In this document: piece after piece, positions 1-8,373 of the stretch | How the letters are laid out: each line of letters begins with the position of its first letter | Numbering within the stretch: the first letter of the stretch is position 1 | Source of the DNA: an uncultured Bdellovibrionales bacterium | GTDB lineage: Bacteria; Bdellovibrionota; FAC87; UBA2466 | Assembly: GCA_937903155.1 (NCBI GenBank) | Contig: CALCZU010000104.1 | Span: 1 to 33,395, forward strand | DNA length: 33,395 nt | Direction of reading: 5' to 3' | The notes under the pieces: model-generated | The model's database searches: none | The model's input: only the letters and a program-made list of their open reading frames with translations | Told to the model about the DNA's origin: nothing | Translations under genes and position numbers: made by a program

Positions 1-2
1 AT

Positions 3-212
3 CCCCTACACGCCACGAAAACGGAAAAGACCGCAAGTGAACTTCTGACTTCTCAAGTATCCTCTCCGATAATTTACGAGCTGATGTCCTCTAGCCTCAA
101 CAGCATTCTCTCACGCGACATCGAGATTGCTTCGTCGCTCCGCTCCTCGCAACGACGGGGGTTTACGACAACGCCTTCAGGCCAAAAACGGATAGACGGC
201 AGAAAAATTTGA
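3..212 (+). other. Possible 3' end of a gene cut by the window edge
   Basis: Reading frame 3 is open from the left edge to a TGA at 210-212 (about 69 codons), so this could be the C-terminal tail of a gene that begins outside the window. The first half (TEKTASELLTSQVSSPIIYE and following) looks protein-like. The second half runs straight through the REP-like repeat at 119-160, so the tail would have been extended or replaced by repeat insertion. An opposite-strand frame over 74-325 is also open but encodes the CEERSDEAI string typical of spurious translations of this repeat, so I do not call it. No family is recognised. Confidence 0.25.
119..160. repeat. REP-like dispersed intergenic palindrome, copy 1
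   Basis: On the minus strand this reads CGTCGTTGCGAGGAGCGG followed by AGCGACGAAGCAATCTCG. This is the widely dispersed bacterial intergenic repeat with conserved TTGCGA and GAAGCAA ends; TTGC (127-130) pairs with GCAA (149-152). A diverged relative with the same ends lies at 22283-22322. Such repeats are noncoding and often lie beside gene 3' ends. Confidence 0.7.
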
Positions 213-337
213 AATTGTGGGATTAAGCTGCGGCGGTCCTGGAATAGTAGATAGCAACGCTCCAATCCGCAGCGCCATGTCGACACGCTCCGAAAAATCC
301 TCTCTAACATAAGAGGATCCCACAATTTTAAATTTTT
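203..337. repeat. Inverted-repeat element, 21-bp arms
   Basis: The left arm 203-223 and right arm 317-337 are inverted copies matching at 20 of 21 positions (right arm begins ATCCCACAATTTTAAA). They enclose 93 bp that contains a second nested inverted repeat, GCTGCGG (227-233) with CCGCAGC (267-273). The arrangement suits either a short noncoding structured element or a MITE-like relic; no target-site duplication is evident. The right arm ends 15 bp from the stop of the dehydrogenase gene, so a bidirectional terminator role is also possible. Confidence 0.55.
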
Positions 338-352
338 ATGACCGCTCGACCA

Positions 353-1444
353 CTAATTCGCGACGATTTTGTAAATCTTGCCACCGTAGTCTGCGAGGTA
401 AAGCTCGCCCTTGCTATCTTCCCCGAACGTGCTAACAGCGAGTCTTGAATTCAAGAGAAGTTCATTCTTAACAAACTTTTTGTTCTCCTGGTCGTAAACC
501 AACGCCCAAATCTTCCCGGATCCAAAATCACCGTAAACATAGGAACCTTTTAAAGAAGGAATCGCTTCCCCACGGTAAACGTATCCCCCTGTGACAGAAT
601 TTCCTCCGCTACGGGCATATTCGTGAATCGGCGCTATGAAACTCGGATCCTCGCAATTCGTAGAGGGCTTAAAGCAGTGATTGCCTTCCATCCGGTTCCA
701 GCCGTAGTTGCCGCCTTTTTGAATGATATCGATCTCTTCCCACTTATCCTGTCCGACGTCGCCGGCGAAAAGCGCGCCCGTTAAACGGTCAAAACTAAAT
801 CGCCACACATTACGAATTCCGTAAGCGTAGATTTCGGGTTTTGCTCCAGCGGTATCTTTAAACGGATTGTCTTTTGGGATCGCGTAAGTTCCGCCCTGGT
901 CAATATCCACTCGCAAAATTTTTCCGAGAAGAGTCGAGAGCGATTGTCCATTGCCATGCGGATCCCCGCCCGAGCCACCGTCTCCCGCCGTGATGTATAA
1001 GAAACCATCTTTCCCAAATTCTAAATCCCCGCCGTTGTGATTTTGATAGGGCTGCAAAAAGGTCATGATTTTTTTCTCAGGCGCCCGACTCACATTGAAC
1101 TCAGAAACATTCGTCTGAAGCTTTGGACTGCGCGAAGTGTAATTCACAAAATAGCGACCATTTTCGGCGAACTTGGGATGCAGAGCTAATCCCAGAAGCC
1201 CCATTTCGCCTCCTGCAACGACTTGGCTCTCAATGTCGAGGAGCGGGGGACCTGAAATCTTTCCATTCTTAACGACTTGAATGATTCCCTTCTGTTCAAT
1301 GACAAACATTTTGCCATTATCATCGGGCGCAAATCGAATTCCCACCGGCGCATCGAGCCCCGAAGCAACTACCTGAAGTTTCACAGCGGCCGAAACTGAA
1401 TTTAAACAGAGAAAAAAGAAAATACTAAAAAGAAATGATTTCAT
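353..1444 (-). CDS. PQQ-dependent sugar dehydrogenase (GSDH/YliI-type), exported
   Basis: This 363-residue protein has an N-terminal signal peptide (about residues 1-19, ending SVSA) and the six-bladed beta-propeller signature of soluble aldose sugar dehydrogenases. Visible motifs are NHNGGDLEFGKDG with the likely catalytic His136, AGDGGSGGDPHGNGQ (metal/PQQ-binding loop), GKILRVD, AYGIRNVWRFSFD, GDVGQ, GGNYGWN and GGYVYRG. Family members oxidise aldoses in the periplasm using PQQ and calcium; the substrate here cannot be told. The length fits the family. The ATG at 1444 is preceded by a strong GGGGAGGG ribosome site. It is divergent from rmuC and appears monocistronic. No PQQ biosynthesis genes are in the window, so cofactor supply is unknown. 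Confidence 0.9.
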   Translation of the reverse strand: MKSFLFSIFFFLCLNSVSAAVKLQVVASGLDAPVGIRFAPDDNGKMFVIEQKGIIQVVKNGKISGPPLLDIESQVVAGGEMGLLGLALHPKFAENGRYFVNYTSRSPKLQTNVSEFNVSRAPEKKIMTFLQPYQNHNGGDLEFGKDGFLYITAGDGGSGGDPHGNGQSLSTLLGKILRVDIDQGGTYAIPKDNPFKDTAGAKPEIYAYGIRNVWRFSFDRLTGALFAGDVGQDKWEEIDIIQKGGNYGWNRMEGNHCFKPSTNCEDPSFIAPIHEYARSGGNSVTGGYVYRGEAIPSLKGSYVYGDFGSGKIWALVYDQENKKFVKNELLLNSRLAVSTFGEDSKGELYLADYGGKIYKIVAN

Positions 1445-1501
1445 GTCAACGCCCTCCCCTGTTTCGAAGCTATCAAAGATAACTCCAGCGTCAAGGTCTA
1501 C

Positions 1502-1530
1502 TTGTGATACGCATCCCGCCTGTGTATAGT
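1502..1530 (+). promoter_or_regulatory. Putative sigma70 promoter of rmuC
   Basis: TTGTGA (1502-1507) and TATAGT (1525-1530) are separated by 17 bp. Initiation about 7 nt downstream would fall at 1536-1538, only a few bases before the ATG at 1541, giving an almost leaderless mRNA. No Shine-Dalgarno sequence is present there, which agrees with this. Confidence 0.5.
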
Positions 1531-1540
1531 GCGAAGTCGC

Positions 1541-2686
1541 ATGAGTACCGGGATTATTTTCATTTTTGCATTAGTTCTTGTGGCGGTTTCTACCGTCGTC
1601 ATCATGATTCTAAAGGGCAACCAGAGTCAGCTTCAGTCGAGCTTAAAACTCCTCAAAGAAAACATGGATTCCCTCGAGAGAAACCTCGATACGAAATCCT
1701 CAAATCTACGATCCGAAATTTCGGAAACGATGCAAGGCTCGCGTCAAGAGCTGCAGTCAGGATTGATGCAAACAACTCAGCTTCTCGAACAAAAAGTCGC
1801 AGGTCTGGATCAAAAGCTGGATGTTCGCCTCGGGAACCTGACCAATCAGGTAGGAAGCAAACTCGAGCAAAATCTAAAGGACGGATTCGTCCAGTTTGAG
1901 AAAATTCAAACTCACTTAAGACAGGCTGAACTCCAACTGCTCAATTTAAACACGGTAGGTTCTTCCATTAATGAGCTCAATAATCTTTTGAAGCTTCCCC
2001 ATTTGAGAGGAAATTTCGGAGAGGCCGTGCTTGAAAATCTGCTCTCAGATCTTCTCCCGAGAGATAGCTTCGAGCTGCAATACCGAATTGTGCCCAATAG
2101 CACTGAAAGAGTAGACGCGGTCATCCGCTATCCCGGTTGTGTTCTTCCCATCGATAGCAAATTTCCACGCGAGCAGATTTTACCGCTTTTTGAAACCAAC
2201 GATCCCGCCCAACTTGAAGTGGCTCGAAAAAATCTCTCATCGGTCATGAAAATTCTCGCGAAATCGATCAAAGAAAAATATATCCACACGGAACACGGGA
2301 CGACCGAAATGGCGCTCCTATTTGTGCCCAGTGAAACTCTCTATATCGAAGTGATCCGAAACATGACCTTGAACCAGGACATTGCTAGGATGAAAGTTTT
2401 TGTGGTTTCGCCCAATACGCTTTCGGTCACGCTGCACGCCATTTCTATGGCACGCAATTATTATGAAATGGCAAAAGGGGTCGAGAAAACGATCTCAGAA
2501 GTTAAGAAAGCCCAACAGCATTTTAAAAACTTCGAAGGGCGTTTTGAAGAAGTCGGAACGGCTTTAAACAAAGCACAAGCGGCTTTCAACACCGCTGCGA
2601 CCCATTTAGGTCGCTACGAAAGTGCAGTCACCCGGCTCGGAGCCAACGAACTTTCCACCGAAATACCGACGACTCTTCCGGCATAA
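1541..2686 (+). CDS. rmuC: RmuC-family DNA recombination protein
   Basis: The 381-residue protein has an N-terminal membrane segment (about residues 4-25, rich in I, F, V), a long coiled coil (about 26-125, heptads of L/Q/E/K), then the RmuC catalytic-like domain. The domain carries the family signatures LRGNFGEAVLENLL, RVDAVIRYPG, LPIDSKFP and LLFVPSETLYIEVI. RmuC proteins limit DNA inversion/recombination at short inverted repeats, and the domain is related to the restriction-endonuclease-like fold; the D and K of IDSKFP fit that. The ATG at 1541 is preferred over an in-frame GTG at 1529, because the GTG overlaps the predicted -10 element. It is followed by dnaB after 140 bp. Confidence 0.88.
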   Translation: MSTGIIFIFALVLVAVSTVVIMILKGNQSQLQSSLKLLKENMDSLERNLDTKSSNLRSEISETMQGSRQELQSGLMQTTQLLEQKVAGLDQKLDVRLGNLTNQVGSKLEQNLKDGFVQFEKIQTHLRQAELQLLNLNTVGSSINELNNLLKLPHLRGNFGEAVLENLLSDLLPRDSFELQYRIVPNSTERVDAVIRYPGCVLPIDSKFPREQILPLFETNDPAQLEVARKNLSSVMKILAKSIKEKYIHTEHGTTEMALLFVPSETLYIEVIRNMTLNQDIARMKVFVVSPNTLSVTLHAISMARNYYEMAKGVEKTISEVKKAQQHFKNFEGRFEEVGTALNKAQAAFNTAATHLGRYESAVTRLGANELSTEIPTTLPA

Positions 2687-2826
2687 TTCAATGCGTTATA
2701 ATCTTGCAAGCCTGATTTTTTCAGACTTCATCTCAAATTAACTCAGATCAACTCAATAAATCTCGGATACCGGTTTACATCATTTCATCGGCCAGATAGT
2801 GTCGGATAAACTTTAAAAAGAAAAAG

Positions 2827-4152
2827 ATGTTAGGAAGAGTACCTCCACAAAATTTAGAAGCTGAGCAGTCCGTTCTGGGATCTATTTTAATTGACCCCCA
2901 GTGTTTCCACCGGATTGTCGACTTAGTTTCGCCAGATGATTTCTATCGCCCTGCTCACGGAAAAATCTACGCAGCCATGCGAGCGCTCGGCGAAAAAAAT
3001 GATCCAATCGACGTTTTAACTCTAACTGCAAAACTCAAAGAACTCGGAACTCTCGAAGAAACCGGAAGTACCGCCTACCTTGCAGAGCTTCTGGAACGCG
3101 TTCCGACGGCAGTCAATGCTGAATACCACGCAAAACTTGTCGCCGATCAGGCACTCAAAAGAAATTTGGTCAGCACTTGTAACGAACTTTCCTCCAAAGG
3201 GATGGAGCCCGGAGAAACCACCGACGAACTTTTAGATTTCGCCGAAAAATCCATTTTTAGTCTGACGTCTTCCAAACGAACGCGAAACATGTCGCCGATT
3301 AAAGATATCGTCGAATCCGCATTCACCGAACTCGAGCACCGCTATCAAGTTCAAGATGAACTGACGGGCTGTCCTTCGGGCTGGGTTAAACTCGACCAGA
3401 TGACCCAAGGGTTTCAGCCTTCAGATTTAGTGATCGTTGCTTGTCGTCCCAGTATGGGAAAAACAAGCTTCGCATTGGGTGTGACTCGTTATGCGGCCGT
3501 TCATTACAAAAAACCGATTATCTTTTTCTCATTAGAAATGTCGAAGGTGCAGATCGTGCACCGACTTTTAGCCGCGGAGGCAAAAGTAGATCAGACGCGT
3601 TTACGAACAGGGAAACTGAGCGAGCGCGATTGGCAGGGACTCACGCGCGCCGCGGGAATGCTTTGCGATGCCCAAATCTTTATCGACGATACGGCATCTC
3701 TTCCCGTCATGGAAATGCGAGGGCGAGCTCGACAATTAAAATCCAAAGTTGGAGATTTAGGTTTAATCGTTGTAGACTATTTGCAAATCATGGGAACTCC
3801 AGCGAAACAGGAAAGTCGTCAAAACGCGATTGCAGATATCTCGCGTTCGCTGAAAGCTCTCGCGAAGGAATTAAACGTTCCGGTGATTGCACTTTCTCAG
3901 CTTAATCGAAATATTGAAGTTCGACAAGATAAACGCCCGTTGATGGCGGACTTAAGAGAATCGGGCGCAATCGAACAGGACGCCGATTTAATTATTTTCA
4001 TCCATCGAGAAGAAGTCGAAAACTTGCAGCCCAATGCGGCTTCGGTAGCAGAATTTATTATTGGAAAACATCGTAACGGTCCGAGAGGAACAGCTCCGGT
4101 TGCTTGGCTCGGACAATTTGCAACCTTCGAAAATCTTGCAGCCCAACCTTAA
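2827..4152 (+). CDS. dnaB: Replicative DNA helicase DnaB
   Basis: The 441-residue protein has the N-terminal DnaB domain (about 5-105, starting PPQNLEAEQSVLGSIL) and the C-terminal RecA-like helicase domain (about 180-437). Walker A is CRPSMGKTS with Lys212, the H2 block is FFSLEMS, Walker B is LIVVDYLQIM, and the C-terminal family block reads ALSQLNR, then DLRESGAIEQDADLI, then GKHRNGP. It unwinds DNA ahead of the replisome as a hexamer and recruits primase. Length is typical and there is no intein. The AAAAAGAAAAAG stretch before the ATG is a weak ribosome site. Its TAA stop is directly abutted by the next ATG, indicating translational coupling with the small downstream gene. Confidence 0.97.
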   Translation: MLGRVPPQNLEAEQSVLGSILIDPQCFHRIVDLVSPDDFYRPAHGKIYAAMRALGEKNDPIDVLTLTAKLKELGTLEETGSTAYLAELLERVPTAVNAEYHAKLVADQALKRNLVSTCNELSSKGMEPGETTDELLDFAEKSIFSLTSSKRTRNMSPIKDIVESAFTELEHRYQVQDELTGCPSGWVKLDQMTQGFQPSDLVIVACRPSMGKTSFALGVTRYAAVHYKKPIIFFSLEMSKVQIVHRLLAAEAKVDQTRLRTGKLSERDWQGLTRAAGMLCDAQIFIDDTASLPVMEMRGRARQLKSKVGDLGLIVVDYLQIMGTPAKQESRQNAIADISRSLKALAKELNVPVIALSQLNRNIEVRQDKRPLMADLRESGAIEQDADLIIFIHREEVENLQPNAASVAEFIIGKHRNGPRGTAPVAWLGQFATFENLAAQP

Positions 4153-4428
4153 ATGACAGCAAAGATTCAAAAAAAAAGCACACCCAAGAAACCGAAAAAA
4201 AAAACTCCGACCCGTGGAAAAGATCTTTTTAATTACGTCGTCCAATTAACTGGCCTTCCAAAAGAAAAGATCATGGATGAGCTTAAAACTATTTTAAATA
4301 AGAAGAATATCGAAATCAGCCAATTGACGGTCGATCAGCTCAGAGTCGTTGTTGCGAGTTATCTACGTGAAATTATGACGGGAATTATGGACCACATCCC
4401 TCATAAACCTCGAGGAAACGAACACTAG
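4153..4428 (+). CDS. Small Lys-rich protein coupled to dnaB
   Basis: This 91-residue protein starts on the base after the dnaB stop (TAAATG), so it probably depends on ribosomes finishing dnaB. Residues 1-24 are basic and low in complexity (KKSTPKKPKKKTPTRGK), as in nucleic-acid-binding or disordered tails. The rest (GKDLFNYVVQLTGLPKEKIM and following, to about residue 80) looks like a compact helical domain. I do not recognise the family. The tight coupling and basic tail make a helicase accessory or nucleoid-associated role conceivable, but this is only context. It has no signal peptide or membrane segment. Confidence 0.75.
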   Translation: MTAKIQKKSTPKKPKKKTPTRGKDLFNYVVQLTGLPKEKIMDELKTILNKKNIEISQLTVDQLRVVVASYLREIMTGIMDHIPHKPRGNEH

Positions 4429-4447
4429 GACGCGTCCCGATTATTTC

Positions 4448-4476
4448 GTGACACACCATTTCCAGCGCCCTATAAT
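4448..4476 (+). promoter_or_regulatory. Strong putative sigma70 promoter of mltD
   Basis: GTGACA (4448-4453, five of six to the -35 consensus) and a perfect TATAAT (4471-4476) are spaced by 17 bp. A second TATAAT at 4485-4490 lies just before the ATG at 4497. Initiation from the first would leave a leader of about 14 nt containing AGAGA as a weak ribosome site. Confidence 0.7.
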
Positions 4477-4496
4477 GTTTGTCTTATAATAGAGAA

Positions 4497-5921
4497 ATGC
4501 AAAAGATAACTACATTCAGTCGTGTGATTTTCATTGGTGTTTTCTGCGCGCTCTTTTCATCCTGTGCGTCAAAGCCTCCGCAAGTCGTTCGTTCGAATGA
4601 TGCTGTCGCGAGAATGCTAAAACCCACACCCAACGATTATGATCCCACTGAAGATTACGTGAATCACGAAGCGTATCGCGCTGAAAAACTTACGTTAGGT
4701 GAAGTGATTCGCCTCGAAGAACCCAATACTCAAAATCTCTACGACAATAGCCGCTACGATTTTCCGATTACTATCAATGCGCGGGTCGAAGGCTGGATTG
4801 ATTATTTTTCAGGCCGCGGACGCGACCACATGGTCAGATACCTGGGTCGTTCCAGTAAATATATCCCCGTCATGAAGCAGATTTTTAAGAAATCCGGACT
4901 TCCTGAAGACTTAGTTTATTTAGCGCTGATTGAAAGTGGTTTCAATTTGCGTGCGAAATCACGCGCTCGAGCCGTTGGGCCTTGGCAGTTTATGAAAGCG
5001 ACGGGCAAGCGCTACGGACTCAGAGTCGATGGCTGGGTCGACGAACGCAGAGATCCTTTAAGAAGCACTCAAGCCGCCGCGAACTATTTAAAAGATCTCT
5101 ATTTAATGTTTGAATCTTGGTATCTCGCCGCATGCGCTTACAATGCGGGAGAGTATAAAATCCTCCGCGCGATTGATGAACTGAAAACAAATAATTTTTG
5201 GCGTATTAGCGAAACCAAAAAGATCCGCCGCGAAACAAAAGATTATATTCCAAAACTCATCGCTGCTGCGATCATCGCAAAAAATCCTAATAAGTACGGA
5301 TTTCAAGAAGTAGTCTATCAAGAACCTTTAGAATTTGAAGAAGTCGCGATTTCAACCCCCATTCGATTGAAAGAAGTCGCCAAAGTGGCTGACGCAGCCG
5401 AAGACGATCTGCTCGATCTCAACCCTTCCTTTCTAAGAGGGTCTATTCCTCCGGACGGCAGTTACACGATTAAAGTTCCCGTCGGTAAAAGAGTCATCGT
5501 CGAGAGGACCTTAGCCGTTTCGGGCAAGGACATGGAACGAGGCGAGATTCCGGAGCAATACATCGTCAAATCGGGCGAATCTCTGCAATCGATCTCAAAT
5601 AAATACAAATTAAAAGTCAGAGACGTCGCAGCCACAAATAATTTATCGCCTAGAGAAAAACTTCCTGCAGGTTCGGTGATATTGCTTCCCAGAACACGTA
5701 CGACCCAAAGTCAGAAAAAGAAAGATCCGAGCAAACGTGACGTAACTAGTATCGCTCCTCCAGCGGATGCCGGTTTCATTATTCACACGGTGAAAAAAGG
5801 CGAATCTCTTTGGTCTATTTCCGAAAAATACGAAGTCACCGTGCAAAACATTTTTAAATGGAACGGACTCAAACAGTCACAGATTTTCCCAGGAAAAAAA
5901 TTGAAAATCAAAGCGGGTTGA
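4497..5921 (+). CDS. mltD: Membrane-bound lytic murein transglycosylase D, lipoprotein with two LysM
   Basis: The 474-residue product begins with a lipoprotein signal (MQKITTFSRVIFIGVFCA, then LFSSC with Cys23). An SLT/MltD domain follows (about residues 115-260) with YLALIESGFN, whose Glu146 is the expected catalytic acid, and AVGPWQFMKATGKRYGL and CAYNAGE. Two LysM peptidoglycan-binding repeats lie near residues 355-400 (YIVKSGESLQSISNKY) and 425-474 (HTVKKGESLWSISEKY). The enzyme cleaves glycan strands to 1,6-anhydro-muropeptides at the inner face of the outer membrane. ATG4497 is chosen over an upstream in-frame TTG at 4479 because it puts the signal peptide at the N-terminus. The -3 lipobox residue is Phe, slightly unusual. 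Its stop abuts the next gene (TGAATG). Confidence 0.93.
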   Translation: MQKITTFSRVIFIGVFCALFSSCASKPPQVVRSNDAVARMLKPTPNDYDPTEDYVNHEAYRAEKLTLGEVIRLEEPNTQNLYDNSRYDFPITINARVEGWIDYFSGRGRDHMVRYLGRSSKYIPVMKQIFKKSGLPEDLVYLALIESGFNLRAKSRARAVGPWQFMKATGKRYGLRVDGWVDERRDPLRSTQAAANYLKDLYLMFESWYLAACAYNAGEYKILRAIDELKTNNFWRISETKKIRRETKDYIPKLIAAAIIAKNPNKYGFQEVVYQEPLEFEEVAISTPIRLKEVAKVADAAEDDLLDLNPSFLRGSIPPDGSYTIKVPVGKRVIVERTLAVSGKDMERGEIPEQYIVKSGESLQSISNKYKLKVRDVAATNNLSPREKLPAGSVILLPRTRTTQSQKKKDPSKRDVTSIAPPADAGFIIHTVKKGESLWSISEKYEVTVQNIFKWNGLKQSQIFPGKKLKIKAG

Positions 5922-7592
5922 ATGAGAAGTTTTCTCATCATCACTTCTCTTTCGGCATTTGTCGTCTATGCCCACCCCATTGTGTACATTAGCAACGGTC
6001 ATTCTTCACGACCACTTTGTTACGGCCTCTTGACTGTTTTAACCTTTCCGCCAGGGCTGGCGCCCGTGCCCCCTCGACCGAAAAACCGCGGACTATTCGG
6101 GAGACTAGCATCACTTTTTGCAAGAGGTACACGAGATTTCTCCTTAGAGGGGCCTGCTCACCCTCTTCGACAAGAACATGAAGATTTGCTGAAAAAAGTT
6201 GCTTCAGCCAATATCCCTGCAGTCTCACAACCTTCAGATTACGATACCCATTTACATTACAGTGCTTTTTTAGAAGAGATGGGAGCCATCGATCGCGCTC
6301 ATTTCATTCGAATTCAAGTCGCAATCGACCATATCGAAAAAACAAGCCCATGGGATCTGCGTATTTATGCCCTTCACTCCGAAGAATCCGATCTTTTAAG
6401 GAAACATCCAGAATGGCGGCCATCCAACTTGGGACGCATCGCAAGCATTCAGTTTCAGAGGGGATTTATCGACCTTTTCGAAACGACGGGAACCTCCTTT
6501 CTTGAACCTATCCAAGACAATCATTTCCGCCGAGAAAATCCAACGGTGGTAATCCCCGCTCACATCCTCACTACGGGTGACCTTATTTTTGAGCGAATTC
6601 CAACTTTGCGTGGGCTTAAACTTCATAGCAACACTCATCAACTTAAACCGATTCTCGATTTTCCGGCCACTCGACAGTTGACGGCTCTCCACATCGCTTA
6701 CCTCCACCTTCTCAACAACCAGGGTCGAAGCGAAGCGAATCAAGCCGCTGCAGAAATCATTGCCGGCCATGAAAACTTGCACAATCTCCGGATGCTGAAA
6801 TTCGATGATGCTCTGGGGTATGCGGGGATGCGAGCAATCACTGTTTCGCCCCATTTAAAATCCCTCGAATATTTGGACGTGTTCTGCGATCCGGGTGCGA
6901 TTCCCGTCCTCGCGCGCTCGCCCAATATGGCTCGTCTGAAGACACTGCGAATTCGAGAAAACAGACTCGGAGCTCCCCCGCAAGCCATGCTTGAGATTGC
7001 GTCTTCTCTCACCCTGACGAACCTCGAGCACCTTGAGCTTGGAGACTTCCGCTTCCAGCATGTGGAGACGTTTGCAAATTCCACGAATCTACAAAAATTA
7101 AAGCGCTTGGTTCTAAATTCCCACTTAAGCCCCGTTGAACTCCAGATTCTAATGCGCTCTCCCCACTTACAAGCGCTCCAACACCTGGAATTTTATATGG
7201 GTGATAGTGCTGCTCTATACCGTCAAGGTGTTGCCATTGAACTTCCCTCGATGAAGTCTCTCAAAAGCATGAGTATTTCTGCGAATAGCGTACGGGAGTT
7301 CCAGATCTTTAACGATCTCAGATTCCCCAAATTGGAGTCGCTCAAACTCAATTGTACTCTCAATCCACAAACGGCAGCAATTTTGGCAAACTCGCCCAAC
7401 CTTAAGCAGGTAAAAGTCCTTGATTTTGGTTTTTTTCCCGATAAAGGGATCCTAGAAACCTTGGCCCAATCAAACCATTTGAGCGAGGGAATGATTATCA
7501 CTTCGCGCCACCGCTTCTCTACCGATAATGCAAAAACGCACGCAGCGATCCAAAAGCTAAAAGACAAAGGCGTTGTTTTTACAGAATACTAA
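5922..7592 (+). CDS. Exported protein with TIGR02996-like domain and leucine-rich repeats
   Basis: This 556-residue protein starts immediately after the mltD stop and has a hydrophobic N-terminus (residues 1-17, then AHP) consistent with export. Residues about 88-185 match the 'repeat-companion' pattern I know as TIGR02996: HYSAFLEEMGAIDRAHFIRI, then SEESDLLRKHPEW, then QFQRGFID. This replaces the usual YADWLEERGD..RAEFIRLQ consensus. In planctomycetes and myxobacteria that domain accompanies LRRs, and here LRR-like units run from about 215 to 520 (LRGLKLHS, LTALHIAYL, LEYLDVF, LKTLRIREN, LEHLELGD, LKRLVLNS, LQHLEFY). A Pro-rich linker lies near 43-55. Function is unknown; mltD coupling suggests the envelope. 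It converges on amn with only 4 bp between stop codons. Confidence 0.85.
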   Translation: MRSFLIITSLSAFVVYAHPIVYISNGHSSRPLCYGLLTVLTFPPGLAPVPPRPKNRGLFGRLASLFARGTRDFSLEGPAHPLRQEHEDLLKKVASANIPAVSQPSDYDTHLHYSAFLEEMGAIDRAHFIRIQVAIDHIEKTSPWDLRIYALHSEESDLLRKHPEWRPSNLGRIASIQFQRGFIDLFETTGTSFLEPIQDNHFRRENPTVVIPAHILTTGDLIFERIPTLRGLKLHSNTHQLKPILDFPATRQLTALHIAYLHLLNNQGRSEANQAAAEIIAGHENLHNLRMLKFDDALGYAGMRAITVSPHLKSLEYLDVFCDPGAIPVLARSPNMARLKTLRIRENRLGAPPQAMLEIASSLTLTNLEHLELGDFRFQHVETFANSTNLQKLKRLVLNSHLSPVELQILMRSPHLQALQHLEFYMGDSAALYRQGVAIELPSMKSLKSMSISANSVREFQIFNDLRFPKLESLKLNCTLNPQTAAILANSPNLKQVKVLDFGFFPDKGILETLAQSNHLSEGMIITSRHRFSTDNAKTHAAIQKLKDKGVVFTEY

Positions 7593-7596
7593 AAAG

Positions 7597-8370
7597 TTAA
7601 TAAGTGAAATGCTTCATCTCCTCACCCTTCGTCTGAATTTCGACAAGCGATTGGATCCCAATATCGAGATGGATTTCATTCCACTTTGAATTTTTTTGGT
7701 CCGAAGCTTCGGTCTTGACCCCTTCTGGCGTCATCGGCACGTCAGTGACGAGCAAGAGCGCGCCGCGAGGAATATTATTGTGGTGACCCACCATAAAAAT
7801 GGTCGCGGTTTCCATATCGATTCCTAAAACGGTAATTCGTCTCAATCGCGCTTTAAATTCATCATCGTGTTCCCAAACTCGGCGATTGGTCGTGTAAATC
7901 ACGCCCGTTCGGTAATCTAAGTTTCGTTCGACTAATTTATCCGAAACAAATTTATGCATCTTAAAGGACGGCAAAGCCGGTACTTCGGGCGGAAAATAAT
8001 CGTCCGAAGTTCCCTCTCCCCGAATCGCTGCAATCGGCAAAATGAAATGCCCAATTTCGGTGCTCTTTTTTAATCCTCCGCACTTCCCCAAAAACAAAAC
8101 ACCTTTAGGTTTGCGTGCGCTTAAAAGATCCATAATAGTCGCGGCGTTGGCCGAACCCATTTGATAATTAATGATGGAAATATTTGAATCCGGACAAGTG
8201 GCACTCGGCATCGGCCTGTCTAATCCATCCACTTTCACTCCAAACTTCTGCGCAAAACTATTCACGTAGACCTGGAAGTTCGTCAGTAAAATATAATCTC
8301 CAAATCCCTTCACCGGCACTCCAGTGTAGCGAGGGAGCCAATTTTCACAAATTTCTTCTTTAGTTCTCAT
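7597..8370 (-). CDS. amn: AMP nucleosidase, short form
   Basis: The 257-residue protein matches the short AMP nucleosidases (TIGR01721-type), which lack the N-terminal regulatory domain of the E. coli enzyme. Recognisable blocks are LLTNFQVYVNSFA, ATIMDLLSARKPKGVLFLGK, GGLKKSTEIGHFILP, RGEGTSDDYFPPEVPALPSF, YTTNRRVWEHD, VLGIDMETATIF and LLVTDVPMTPEGVKTEASD. The GIDMETA Met-Glu pair is the phosphorylase-fold ribose-binding motif. It would cleave AMP to adenine and ribose 5-phosphate in the cytosol. It is the last gene of the minus-strand block, 64 bp after tamA. A small hairpin covers its ribosome site. Confidence 0.88.
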   Translation of the reverse strand: MRTKEEICENWLPRYTGVPVKGFGDYILLTNFQVYVNSFAQKFGVKVDGLDRPMPSATCPDSNISIINYQMGSANAATIMDLLSARKPKGVLFLGKCGGLKKSTEIGHFILPIAAIRGEGTSDDYFPPEVPALPSFKMHKFVSDKLVERNLDYRTGVIYTTNRRVWEHDDEFKARLRRITVLGIDMETATIFMVGHHNNIPRGALLLVTDVPMTPEGVKTEASDQKNSKWNEIHLDIGIQSLVEIQTKGEEMKHFTY

Positions 8371-8373
8371 AAT

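Noticed and set aside
74..325. Open frame of 83 codons on the minus strand
   Set aside because: It reads through the REP-like repeat and yields the CEERSDEAI string known from spurious translations of such repeats; it has no ribosome site.
2708..2728. Terminator after rmuC
   Set aside because: AAGCCTGA and TCAGACTT form a stem with one mismatch and the T run is in the loop, not after it, so it does not fit an intrinsic terminator.
2827..4152. Intein in DnaB
   Set aside because: The helicase motifs are continuous and total length is normal.
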